Positions 1-6,045 of a stretch of 6,397 nucleotides of DNA are shown here, in pieces. The stretch is taken from NCBI GenBank assembly GCA_938034715.1, contig CALHMM010000095.1, positions 1 to 6,397 on the forward strand, written 5' to 3'. Under the pieces are notes generated by a model. That model made no database searches. It saw only the letters and a list, made by a program, of their open reading frames with translations, and was not told the DNA's origin. How positions within the stretch are numbered: position 1 is the stretch's first letter; each line of letters starts with the position of its first letter. The position numbers and the translations under genes were made by a program. The DNA is from Minisyncoccota bacterium. GTDB lineage: Bacteria > Patescibacteriota > Minisyncoccia > Moranbacterales > GCA-2747515.

Positions 1-1
1 G

Positions 2-316
2 AACGCATTTTTCTTCGGAGACATTACGGCGCACAAAGACCTACTAACATGGAAAGAAAGTACTGATGATCAGACATCTGATGCTCTAAAAAGGGCCAGA
101 GAAGTTCTGGCTGAAATTGATCCGGATAATTGGACACGAGAAAACCTCGCGTCTACGCTTATGGACGCTGCAGGAGATGATCGTGGTAGCTTTCTCTGGC
201 CGCTTCGAGCTGCTCTGACGGGAGAAAAGCGATCGCCAAGTCCAATGGATTGCGCCTGGGTATTGGGAAAACAAGAGTCATTGAATAGACTAGAAAATGC
301 GATCGATTTTTTTTGA
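2..316 (+). CDS. gltX: glutamyl-tRNA synthetase, C-terminal fragment (5' truncated by window edge)
   Basis: This is the last 104 residues of a class I aminoacyl-tRNA synthetase that charges tRNA-Glu (or Glu/Gln tRNAs) with glutamate in the cytosol. The frame is open from base 2 and ends with TGA at 314-316. The segment is the helical anticodon-binding domain. It starts near NAFFFGD and a LLTWK helix, then carries the strongly conserved block GDDRGSFLWPLRAALTG with SPSPMDCAWVLGK and ESLNRLENAI, which matches the usual GltX ending (…LWPLRvALsG…SP…LGKeesl.Ri..ai). The catalytic domain with HIGH and KMSKS lies outside the window, so activity cannot be judged. TGA as its stop shows that this genome does not use TGA for glycine. 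A Nudix gene follows after 62 bases. Identification is from family knowledge and is confident; the discriminating or non-discriminating type is unknown. Confidence 0.93.
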   Translation, partial: NAFFFGDITAHKDLLTWKESTDDQTSDALKRAREVLAEIDPDNWTRENLASTLMDAAGDDRGSFLWPLRAALTGEKRSPSPMDCAWVLGKQESLNRLENAIDFF

Positions 317-378
317 AAAATTGAAAACTGCTGCGAAGATCATGTAGTGCATTAGTACAAGGTTTACAAATACACCCT

Positions 379-897
379 ATGGAAAAAGAAAAAAAGATTG
401 TCTACACCGGAAAGTACATCACAATTACAGAGCAAGAAATGGGCGATCATACATATGAAAGGATGGTTTTGCGCCCTGGAGTTTGTGTTATACCTGCCAA
501 AGACAAGGAGATTCTATTGATAAAAGAATTTCGAGCCCATGAGAAAGGTGCGAGGTGGAAAGCTGTTAGTGGTTGGATGGACAAAGAAGGTCTTGATGAC
601 ATTACTACTGCCAAAGAGGAGTTGGCAGAAGAGATAGGAATGGCCAGTGACAAATGGGAAAAATTGCCACATTTTGACATAGTAGACAAAACTATAAACA
701 TGACCACGTCATATTTCATTGCGTTTGACCCATATATACTTGAGAATCCACCAAAAAATCCTGATCATGATGAAATTGAGCAATTACGTTGGGTTTCGCT
801 CCATGCTTTTGAGATTATGCTTGAAAATGGTGAAATAATGTGGGACAGAGACGCATTGTATATCTTGCAGTGCCTAAAGATGCTAAACGCCCAATAA
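379..897 (+). CDS. Nudix hydrolase, ADP-ribose pyrophosphatase-like
   Basis: A 172-residue cytosolic hydrolase of nucleoside diphosphate-X compounds. The likely substrate class is ADP-ribose or another nucleotide sugar, but the exact substrate cannot be read from sequence. The fold order fits: an N-terminal strand pair (residues 5-30), RPGVCVIPAKDKEILLIKEFR (32-52, like the ADPRase 'vlLvrqyR' segment), the Nudix helix region at 65-88 starting at SGWMD and ending AEEIGM, and a C-terminal strand-helix part with RWVS at 137-140. The metal-binding pair E84-E85 of EExG is present. The box departs from G-x5-E-x7-REUxEExGU: it is one residue longer, the Arg position is Glu (KEEL), and the first Glu is not at its usual spacing. 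The start ATG has no Shine-Dalgarno sequence before it. No strong promoter is seen in the 62-base gap after gltX, so co-transcription with gltX is possible. Confidence 0.85.
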   Translation: MEKEKKIVYTGKYITITEQEMGDHTYERMVLRPGVCVIPAKDKEILLIKEFRAHEKGARWKAVSGWMDKEGLDDITTAKEELAEEIGMASDKWEKLPHFDIVDKTINMTTSYFIAFDPYILENPPKNPDHDEIEQLRWVSLHAFEIMLENGEIMWDRDALYILQCLKMLNAQ

Positions 898-899
898 AC

Positions 900-928
900 T
901 TGACGAAACATTTGCAATTTGCTAAAGT
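900..928 (+). promoter_or_regulatory. candidate promoter for the 548-residue membrane protein gene
   Basis: TTGACG (900-905, five of six to the -35 consensus) is followed after exactly 17 bases by TAAAGT (923-928, four of six to TATAAT). Transcription would start near 935, giving a leader of about 20 bases before the ATG at 956. The -10 match is modest, so this is a plausible rather than secure sigma70-type promoter. Confidence 0.45.
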
Positions 929-950
929 ATATGGTTATTTATGACCATAT
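929..950. repeat. inverted repeat between -10 element and start codon
   Basis: ATATGGT (929-935) and ACCATAT (944-950) are perfect 7-base inverted arms around an 8-base spacer. A T-G wobble (936/943) and an A-T pair (937/942) could extend the stem inward, leaving a four-base loop. It begins directly after the candidate -10 element and ends five bases before the ATG at 956, so it could be a repressor operator or an mRNA hairpin at the translation start. It is AT-rich and short, so chance is not excluded. Confidence 0.45.
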
Positions 951-955
951 GATCT

Positions 956-2602
956 ATGCGAGGAGAGCTTTCATTTCTACAAAAAATACTCCAATTACTG
1001 TTGATTCTCATGATCGCCACAGCTCTGTCACTGACGGCTTTTGACTTTGTCCCAACAAATGGAGTAAGGAGCGACGTGATCGTACTATTCTCGCAACAAC
1101 CAGACGGATCATATGCTCGTGACGTTACATCAAATGCAATAATAATCGCCAATGCCGCTTTGCGTGAGAGAGCGGATAATGCGCAACAGTTAAATACATC
1201 CTACCAAAATATTGCCGAATCTAGCAGTGGCGGTCAAGCGTTCACCCTAAGCACATATGGCGCAGACGAGGCTAGAGACCTTGCGCGTGAAAACCGAACA
1301 GCTCTAAACGAAATATTGCTGGAAATACGCAAACACTACGGATCTACATTTCCAGCTTTTTTTGACGTCGTTGGGAATACTTACGAGGCAATGCGGTGGC
1401 AGTATGTAGTGGCTATTGGCCTTATCTCTTTGCTTTTCAGTGCTCTAGTGATCAAGGCTCTATCACCACTTTTTCTAAATAAATCTGAAGTCGTCTCTGA
1501 TGACGAGGAGGAATTTGAACAGTGGTATAAGGATAAGCACGTTCTCGAGCAGATTAATGATCTCGAAAATAACAAAGTCCTACCTCGCGATGAGATACCT
1601 TCGCAAGTCAATCATGATGCGCAGGACCGACCGCAGCAATCACATCCACAAAGTACAACTGCAGATCAAGATGATCGAGTTGAGTCTGTAGTCTGGACCC
1701 CTATAAATAGGAATAAACAAGTCGAACAAAACCAGGAAATAGTTGAAGAAGTAACTGAAGACCCAACAAAAAATTTACAAAAAAGGGGAGGTAAAAATAA
1801 CAATTCTCAAGAAAACGATCGTTCTCGATTAGCAGAAAAATGGGGCAAGGGAAGTGCAGCTGAAAGATTACGAGCTCTCGACGAAGAGAAAGAATCTGCC
1901 AAGGTACAAGAATCATCGAAAACGCAGACATCTGAGATGTTCTCGCTATCTTCCCTTCCGCGTACAAAAAGGAAAGATAGTAGTTCAGACAATGTAAACG
2001 AAATACATGAACAAGGTGTTCGTACTCAAAAGCAAACTTCTGCAGGATCTCCAAAAACATTTTCACTGCCGCATCAGCGCAAGCAAAGCGTAGCGCAGTT
2101 GCAAGAGATGGACACCGAACTAATTGAAGAGAGAAACCCAAAGGTTTCAAAGCAAGGATCTCTAAACATGCAAAACGACTCTCCTGAGGAATCAGATGGG
2201 GGGAAGGAGGAGTATTTTGCTCCAGGCGGAAGTCTGTCCAAAAACCCTGCAAAAAATGAAAGTGGTAATACTACAAACGAAGCAAGTTCAAGTGCAGCAC
2301 ATGCTCCAGGAAACCTCCCAATCGTAGACGTCTCAGTATTTCAAGAATCATCGCAAACACCATCGCCTGAGATGCCACATGAAAAACAGCTTGTTTCGAC
2401 TGAATCAAATGAAAGCCTACAACAAGAAGACAATGATGTCGATTTCTACAGTGAAGATGCAGATATTCTCATCGATTCACAGAAAATAGCACAAGGACAA
2501 GAATTCACACAAAAACAGGATTCTCAAGCCATCAAAAAAGGTGAGCCAACGAATCAAGAGCTCAAAGAACGACTCAATAAGCTTTTGCGTGGCGAACTCT
2601 AG
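956..2602 (+). CDS. two-helix membrane protein with long disordered cytoplasmic tail, function unknown
   Basis: A 548-residue protein I do not recognise. A short N-terminus (MRGELSFLQK) leads into membrane helix 1 at about 10-28. An extracytoplasmic stretch of about 120 residues (30-148) follows; its second half looks helical (about 102-126). Membrane helix 2 is about 149-168. After it come an acidic patch (SDDEEEFEQW, 181-190) and a tail to residue 548 that is rich in Q, S, E, N, D and K and looks intrinsically disordered. Short segments in the tail look helical: RLAEKWGKGSAAERLRALDEE (291-311) and the final ELKERLNKLLRGEL (535-548). There is no cysteine in the protein. A motif QESS-x-T-x3-EM occurs twice (318-328 and 463-473), and FSL followed by basic residues occurs at 329-331 and 369-371. 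The layout suggests a membrane-tethered scaffold or sensor without an enzymatic domain, but this is inference. ATG 956 is the only sensible start, since the in-frame ATG at 941 runs straight into TGA. Confidence 0.8.
   Translation: MRGELSFLQKILQLLLILMIATALSLTAFDFVPTNGVRSDVIVLFSQQPDGSYARDVTSNAIIIANAALRERADNAQQLNTSYQNIAESSSGGQAFTLSTYGADEARDLARENRTALNEILLEIRKHYGSTFPAFFDVVGNTYEAMRWQYVVAIGLISLLFSALVIKALSPLFLNKSEVVSDDEEEFEQWYKDKHVLEQINDLENNKVLPRDEIPSQVNHDAQDRPQQSHPQSTTADQDDRVESVVWTPINRNKQVEQNQEIVEEVTEDPTKNLQKRGGKNNNSQENDRSRLAEKWGKGSAAERLRALDEEKESAKVQESSKTQTSEMFSLSSLPRTKRKDSSSDNVNEIHEQGVRTQKQTSAGSPKTFSLPHQRKQSVAQLQEMDTELIEERNPKVSKQGSLNMQNDSPEESDGGKEEYFAPGGSLSKNPAKNESGNTTNEASSSAAHAPGNLPIVDVSVFQESSQTPSPEMPHEKQLVSTESNESLQQEDNDVDFYSEDADILIDSQKIAQGQEFTQKQDSQAIKKGEPTNQELKERLNKLLRGEL
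1907..1939 (+). repeat. imperfect direct repeat, copy 1 (within the 548-residue protein gene)
   Basis: These 33 bases match 2342-2374 at 26 positions without gaps. The first 12 bases (CAAGAATCATCG) and the last 8 (CTGAGATG) are identical. Both copies are in the same reading frame and encode QESSKTQTSEM here and QESSQTPSPEM in copy 2. This suggests internal duplication, or convergence on a short linear motif, within the disordered tail. Confidence 0.6.
2342..2374 (+). repeat. imperfect direct repeat, copy 2 (within the 548-residue protein gene)
   Basis: Partner of 1907-1939, lying 435 bases downstream and in frame. It encodes QESSQTPSPEM at residues 463-473. The differences lie in the middle of the unit, while both ends are conserved. 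Confidence 0.6.
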
Positions 2603-2639
2603 GTGTTAGTCATAGATGATATTCCATCGCAGAAGGATA

Positions 2640-2648
2640 TGGTAGAAT
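2640..2648 (+). promoter_or_regulatory. candidate extended -10 promoter of the rhamnose cluster, near-leaderless
   Basis: TGG-TAGAAT is an extended -10 (TGn at 2640-2642, hexamer 2643-2648, five of six to TATAAT). No clear -35 lies 16-18 bases upstream, which is tolerated with an extended -10. The expected transcription start, 6-8 bases after the hexamer, falls at 2654-2656, on or next to the rfbC ATG at 2656. The mRNA would therefore be leaderless or nearly so. Confidence 0.5.
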
Positions 2649-2655
2649 ACTATCA

Positions 2656-3222
2656 ATGACGATTGAAAAAACAACAATTAATGGCGTAAAAATTATTCGA
2701 CCAAAAGTCTTCGGTGATGAGAGAGGGTTTTTTGTGGAGAGTTTTGAACAAAGTAGATACAAAGAAGTAACTGGTCAAGATCTTAATTTTGTCCAGGATA
2801 ACATCTCACGCTCAAAAAAAGGCGTTCTCAGAGGATTGCACTTCCAGAGAGACCCACACGCGCAAGGGAAACTTGTGAGTGTTTTATCTGGGCGTGTTTT
2901 TGACGTAGCGCTCGACATTCGTCCTGATTCTCCAACGTATGGGCAGTACGAGAGTCTTGAACTCACACCGCCACAGGTAGATGAGGATGGTAATTGGCAG
3001 TGGGTGCAATTCTGGGTACCACCAGGAATGGCACATGGCTACCTCACTCTGGAGGATGACACAACTTTTACCTACAAAACGACAGATGTCTATGCCCCAG
3101 AATCTGATGGTGGTATCATGTGGAACGATCCCGACATGGGGATTGTGTGGCCTGATATCGACGACCAAGTAATTGTCTCGCAAAAAGATCAGCAGAATCC
3201 ACTCTTAAAAGATATAAAATAA
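2656..3222 (+). CDS. rfbC: dTDP-4-dehydrorhamnose 3,5-epimerase
   Basis: A 188-residue cytosolic cupin enzyme (RmlC) that epimerises C3 and C5 of dTDP-4-keto-6-deoxy-D-glucose, giving dTDP-4-keto-L-rhamnose. Family marks appear in order: FGDERGFFVESF (19-30), DNISRSKKGVLRGLHFQ (48-64) with the catalytic-base His at 62, the cupin strand GKLVSVLSGRVFDVALDIR (71-89), PPGMAHGYL (122-130), the Tyr-Lys of FTYK (Y140), and the closing WNDPDMGIVWP (156-166) with SQKD near 175-178. Length is normal for the family. A slightly long loop (about 104-118, EDGNWQWVQFW) precedes the PPGxAHG motif. It is the first gene of the cluster, and rfbB starts six bases after its stop. No Shine-Dalgarno sequence sits at the right distance; AGAAGGA at 2631-2637 is 18 bases from the ATG and would lie upstream of the predicted mRNA start. 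Confidence 0.96.
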   Translation: MTIEKTTINGVKIIRPKVFGDERGFFVESFEQSRYKEVTGQDLNFVQDNISRSKKGVLRGLHFQRDPHAQGKLVSVLSGRVFDVALDIRPDSPTYGQYESLELTPPQVDEDGNWQWVQFWVPPGMAHGYLTLEDDTTFTYKTTDVYAPESDGGIMWNDPDMGIVWPDIDDQVIVSQKDQQNPLLKDIK

Positions 3223-3228
3223 ATCCAT

Positions 3229-4236
3229 ATGAAACTCCTTATCACTGGCGGCGCCGGATTTATAGGATCAAACTTCATCCATCATATTTTGGGAAAATAC
3301 GATGATTACGAAGTGATCTGTCTGGACAAGTTGACGTATTCAGGAAATAAGAAAAACAATGAATCCTGGTCAGACGATAAAAGATACACTCTAGTAGTAG
3401 GTGATATTTGTGATCAAAAGCTTGTGGATTCTCTCGTAAAAAATGTCGATGCAATCGTTCATTTTGCTGCTGAGACACACGTCGATCGTAGCGTGCTAAG
3501 CGCGAGAGAATTTGTAATGACCAACGTCATCGGTACACAGACGCTCCTCGATAGCGCAAAAAAATACAAAAAACGATTCCACCACATCTCAACTGATGAG
3601 GTTTTTGGAGAGCTTTCTCCACTAGAGAGCGCTTTCACAGAAGACACGCCGTACGATCCGCGCTCGCCATACAGCGCATCAAAAGCAGCATCAGACCATC
3701 TAGTGCGCGCGTACTTTCATACTCATGACTTGCCCATCACTATCAGCAACTGCACCAACAACTACGGACCTTATATTTACCCAGAAAAACTGATCCCTTT
3801 GACCATTACGAATCTCCTAGAAGGGAAAAAAGCAACTGTATACGGCAACGGCAATCAAATACGAGATTGGCTTCATGTTAGTGATCACTGCGCGGCAATC
3901 GATTTGATCCTTCACGAAGGAAAAATAGGAGAAACATATGGCGTAGGCGGAGACAACCAGCCCACCAATCTGCAGATCGTTCAGTCCATCGTAGCTCTCT
4001 TGGGCAAGTCAGAAGAAGGAAGTATCGAGTTTGTAGGCGATAGACCTGGTCATGATTTCCGGTACGATATCAATTACTCCAAAATCAATAAGGAATTAGG
4101 GTGGAGTCCGCAGATGACACTCGACCAAGGATTAGAGCAAACAGTGCAGTGGTTCAAGGAAAATGAAAGCTGGTGGAAGCCACTTAAGGGCAGTAGTTAT
4201 GAAAAATACATGCGTGATCATATGTCAGACAAGTAA
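3229..4236 (+). CDS. rfbB: dTDP-glucose 4,6-dehydratase
   Basis: A 335-residue NAD-dependent extended short-chain dehydrogenase (RmlB) that converts dTDP-D-glucose to dTDP-4-keto-6-deoxy-D-glucose, the substrate of RfbC. The sequence shows the Rossmann loop GGAGFIG (7-13), the LDKLTYSGN block that follows strand 2 (32-40), FAAETHVDRS (79-88), the catalytic STDEVFGE with T122, D123 and E124, and the Y148-x3-K152 pair in SPYSASKAASDHLVRAY. NCTNNYGPYIYPEKLIPL (174-191) and GNGNQIRDWLHVSDH (206-220) are the substrate-binding signatures that separate RmlB from other epimerase-like enzymes. Length is usual. All expected catalytic residues are present, so it should be active. The start is six bases after rfbC, without a Shine-Dalgarno sequence. 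A TATAAA box at 3213-3218, overlapping the end of rfbC, could give an extra start site close to the ATG, but this is weak. Confidence 0.97.
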   Translation: MKLLITGGAGFIGSNFIHHILGKYDDYEVICLDKLTYSGNKKNNESWSDDKRYTLVVGDICDQKLVDSLVKNVDAIVHFAAETHVDRSVLSAREFVMTNVIGTQTLLDSAKKYKKRFHHISTDEVFGELSPLESAFTEDTPYDPRSPYSASKAASDHLVRAYFHTHDLPITISNCTNNYGPYIYPEKLIPLTITNLLEGKKATVYGNGNQIRDWLHVSDHCAAIDLILHEGKIGETYGVGGDNQPTNLQIVQSIVALLGKSEEGSIEFVGDRPGHDFRYDINYSKINKELGWSPQMTLDQGLEQTVQWFKENESWWKPLKGSSYEKYMRDHMSDK

Positions 4237-4263
4237 GGTATAAAATTCTGAAGAACAATGAGG

Positions 4264-4291
4264 CTGAAACAGGCCAATCATTTGGTATAAT
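4264..4291 (+). promoter_or_regulatory. candidate promoter before the half-MFS gene
   Basis: A perfect TATAAT (4286-4291) is preceded by TGG (4283-4285), making an extended -10. CTGAAA at 4264-4269 is a four-of-six -35 with a 16-base spacer. Transcription would start near 4298, about 30 bases before the ATG at 4330. The 93-base gap after rfbB is the longest in the cluster, which fits a separate or additional promoter for the transporter gene and possibly rfbD. Confidence 0.55.
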
Positions 4292-4329
4292 GGGTAGACA
4301 AGAAGTTCGCATGGTTATCAAAAAACAAA

Positions 4330-5031
4330 ATGTCTGTAAAACCAAAAAAAAACTACAAACTACCTCCTAGCGTGCAACGATTGCGAGAATCATCGCACAC
4401 CATGGTAAAGAGAAAGCATCATTTTTTCACATTCTTTGACTTTAACCATGTAGTACAAGTTCTCATCCTTTCCGAAGTTGTCGTTACGGGAGCCTTTGGC
4501 TTGCTCGCCCCGATATTTGCGATTTTCGTCACTGATACGATCCCAGATGCCAACATTCAAACAGCTGGCGTAGCAATTACAGTATATCTATTGACTAGAA
4601 GCTTGGGTCAGATCCCAATTGGTATCATGATCGATCGATTAAAAGGTGAGCGAGATGATCTGGTCGCTATGGTTACAGGAACACTTTTTGCAGGGCTGAT
4701 ACCGCTTGGGTATATATTTGTAGATTCCACTGGCGACCTATATTTCGTTCAATTCTTGTACGGGATAGCCAGTGCGATCATTTTCCCTGCCTGGACAGCG
4801 GTCTTTACAAGACATATAGATGAGAAGCATGAAGGAGCAGAATGGGGAGCGTACAGATCATTCACTGATCTTGGTATGGCGATCACTGCTGGCGTAGGTA
4901 GCTTCATCGCTTTTACATATAGCTTTGAACTATTGTTTGTGTTAGTAAGTGTCCTAACATTTGCAGCAGCTTTCCATCTCTTGTGTCTACGTAAAATCAT
5001 CGTCCAAAAACACAAGCACCATGAACACTAA
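4330..5031 (+). CDS. half-size major facilitator superfamily (MFS) transporter-like protein, six membrane helices
   Basis: A 233-residue integral membrane protein with a basic cytoplasmic N-terminus (1-40), six predicted helices (about 41-68, 77-98, 111-131, 136-158, 178-196, 199-219) and a short His/Lys-rich end KHKHHEH. Between helices 2 and 3, GQIPIGIMIDRLKGERDD (93-110) resembles MFS motif A (GxLaDrxGrkxx), which places this as an N-terminal MFS half. Ordinary MFS proteins have 12 helices and about 400 residues; here the protein stops after helix 6. The next gene starts 33 bases later, so no remnant of the second half exists and a recent frameshift is unlikely. It would have to work as a dimer, with a partner, or in a non-transport role. 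Substrate is unknown. Its position between rfbB and rfbD could link it to sugar or glycan handling, which is inference. No Shine-Dalgarno sequence is seen. Confidence 0.85.
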   Translation: MSVKPKKNYKLPPSVQRLRESSHTMVKRKHHFFTFFDFNHVVQVLILSEVVVTGAFGLLAPIFAIFVTDTIPDANIQTAGVAITVYLLTRSLGQIPIGIMIDRLKGERDDLVAMVTGTLFAGLIPLGYIFVDSTGDLYFVQFLYGIASAIIFPAWTAVFTRHIDEKHEGAEWGAYRSFTDLGMAITAGVGSFIAFTYSFELLFVLVSVLTFAAAFHLLCLRKIIVQKHKHHEH

Positions 5032-5064
5032 TATATTTTTTACTTCACATAACCGTTAACAGCT

Positions 5065-6045
5065 ATGGAAAAAAGCGTACTCATCATCGGATCAAAAGGA
5101 ATGCTCGGACAGGAGCTGGTAAAGGCTTATCAGTCAGAGCGGGGATACACTGTAAACGGCTGGGACCGAGAAGAAATCGACGTCACAGATACTGCAAGTC
5201 TAGAGAGAGAAATCACTGCATTATCACCAGACATCATCTACAACGCAGTGGCATACAATGCTGTAGATTCTTGTGAAACAGACGATAAGCAAAAAGACAT
5301 GGCTATAGCTCTGAACGTCGATTATCCAGGAAATCTAGCAAAAATTGCAAGTCAGTTAGGCGCTATCATGGTGCACTATTCTAGTGACTACGTATTTGAT
5401 GGGAAAACACCAGTAAAAAAACCAAAACCAGAGGGAGGGTGCTGCGGAGGCGGCTGTTGCGGAGGCGCCAATGCGACGACTTTAGAAAGCACAGACGATC
5501 TACAATATGCTGAAGACGATCATCCAAATCCTCTATCTGTATACGGACAGAGTAAGTTTGACGGAGAATTAGCAGTGCAAGCAGTAGGAGAGGACGATGA
5601 GAGATTTCTCTATTACATTTTCCGTCTCTCGAAGCTCTTTGGAGAACCATCTGCAAGTGATGTAGGTAAAAAAAGTTTCTTTGATGTTATGCTAGAAAAA
5701 GGAAAAGAATGTGAAAAAAGTGGGGAGCAAGTGAAAGTCGTGGATGGAGAGCTCTCAAAGTTTACATATGCTCCAGATCTAGCAAATGAAAGTAAAAAGA
5801 TCCTTGAAGACGGTTGCAAGAGGGGGATCTACCACATCGTAAATGACGGGGCAGTGACTTGGTACGAAGGTGTGAATGCCCTCTACAAAATCGCAGGTAT
5901 AAATGCGCAAGTTACACCTGTAGGACCAGAAGAATTCCCACGCCCAGCTAAGAGGCCATCAGTCTCGGTGCTAGATGTAACGAAGAGGAATCCCTTACGA
6001 CATTATGAGGATGCCCTCCAGGAGTATCTAGGGGAGAAAAAGTAG
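5065..6045 (+). CDS. rfbD: dTDP-4-dehydrorhamnose reductase with cysteine-rich insertion
   Basis: A 326-residue NAD(P)H-dependent short-chain reductase (RmlD) that makes dTDP-L-rhamnose, the last step of the pathway started here by rfbB and rfbC. It shows GSKGMLGQEL (9-18, the G-x2-G-x2-G cofactor loop), DREEIDVTD (34-42), YNAVAYNAVDSCE (59-71), HYSSDYVFDG (104-113) with catalytic Ser107 in the usual Thr/Ser place, the Y160-x3-K164 pair in NPLSVYGQSK, FRLSKLFG (186-193), and a C-terminal RPSVSVLD. The odd part is residues 114-147. It holds KPKPEGG, then GCCGGGCCGG with C126, C127, C131 and C132, then an acidic stretch. The catalytic Ser-to-Tyr distance is 53 residues, against 24 (Thr104 to Tyr128) in the Salmonella enzyme, so about 29 residues are inserted beside the active site. 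The start follows the MFS gene after 33 bases with no Shine-Dalgarno sequence. Confidence 0.94.
   Translation: MEKSVLIIGSKGMLGQELVKAYQSERGYTVNGWDREEIDVTDTASLEREITALSPDIIYNAVAYNAVDSCETDDKQKDMAIALNVDYPGNLAKIASQLGAIMVHYSSDYVFDGKTPVKKPKPEGGCCGGGCCGGANATTLESTDDLQYAEDDHPNPLSVYGQSKFDGELAVQAVGEDDERFLYYIFRLSKLFGEPSASDVGKKSFFDVMLEKGKECEKSGEQVKVVDGELSKFTYAPDLANESKKILEDGCKRGIYHIVNDGAVTWYEGVNALYKIAGINAQVTPVGPEEFPRPAKRPSVSVLDVTKRNPLRHYEDALQEYLGEKK
5437..5466 (+). repeat. two tandem 15-base units encoding GCCGG-GCCGG inside rfbD
   Basis: GGGTGCTGCGGAGGC (5437-5451) is followed directly by GGCTGTTGCGGAGGC (5452-5466); 13 of 15 bases agree. Each unit encodes Gly-Cys-Cys-Gly-Gly. The block is much more GC-rich than the flanking sequence. 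The synonymous difference TGC/TGT means the duplication is not brand new or the motif is under protein-level selection. Confidence 0.75.

Noticed and set aside
1701..2252. 183-codon minus-strand reading frame inside the 548-residue protein gene
   Set aside because: It is the antisense shadow of a low-complexity region with few stops; its sequence has no recognisable domain and it has no promoter of its own that I can see.
2639..2659. Six-codon frame MVEYYQ ending in the rfbC ATG, with AGAAGGA just before it
   Set aside because: The AGAAGGA is only one base from this ATG, too close to act as an SD, and the frame lies across the predicted -10 element, so it is probably not transcribed.
4276..4319. 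tRNA-like look of TGGTATAATGGGTAGA upstream of the MFS gene
   Set aside because: It resembles a D-arm by eye, but no acceptor, anticodon or T-stem can be formed; the extended -10 promoter explains it.
4311..4370. Short upstream frame (19 codons, MVIKKQNVCK…) overlapping the start of the half-MFS gene
   Set aside because: It is the first ATG after the predicted transcription start, but it is very short, out of frame, has no SD and no known motif; chance in an A-rich leader is the simpler reading.
3229..6045. Mobile element or recent horizontal acquisition of the rhamnose cluster
   Set aside because: No transposase, integrase, terminal repeats or target duplications are visible, and base composition by eye is similar to the neighbouring genes apart from the short GC-rich cysteine block.
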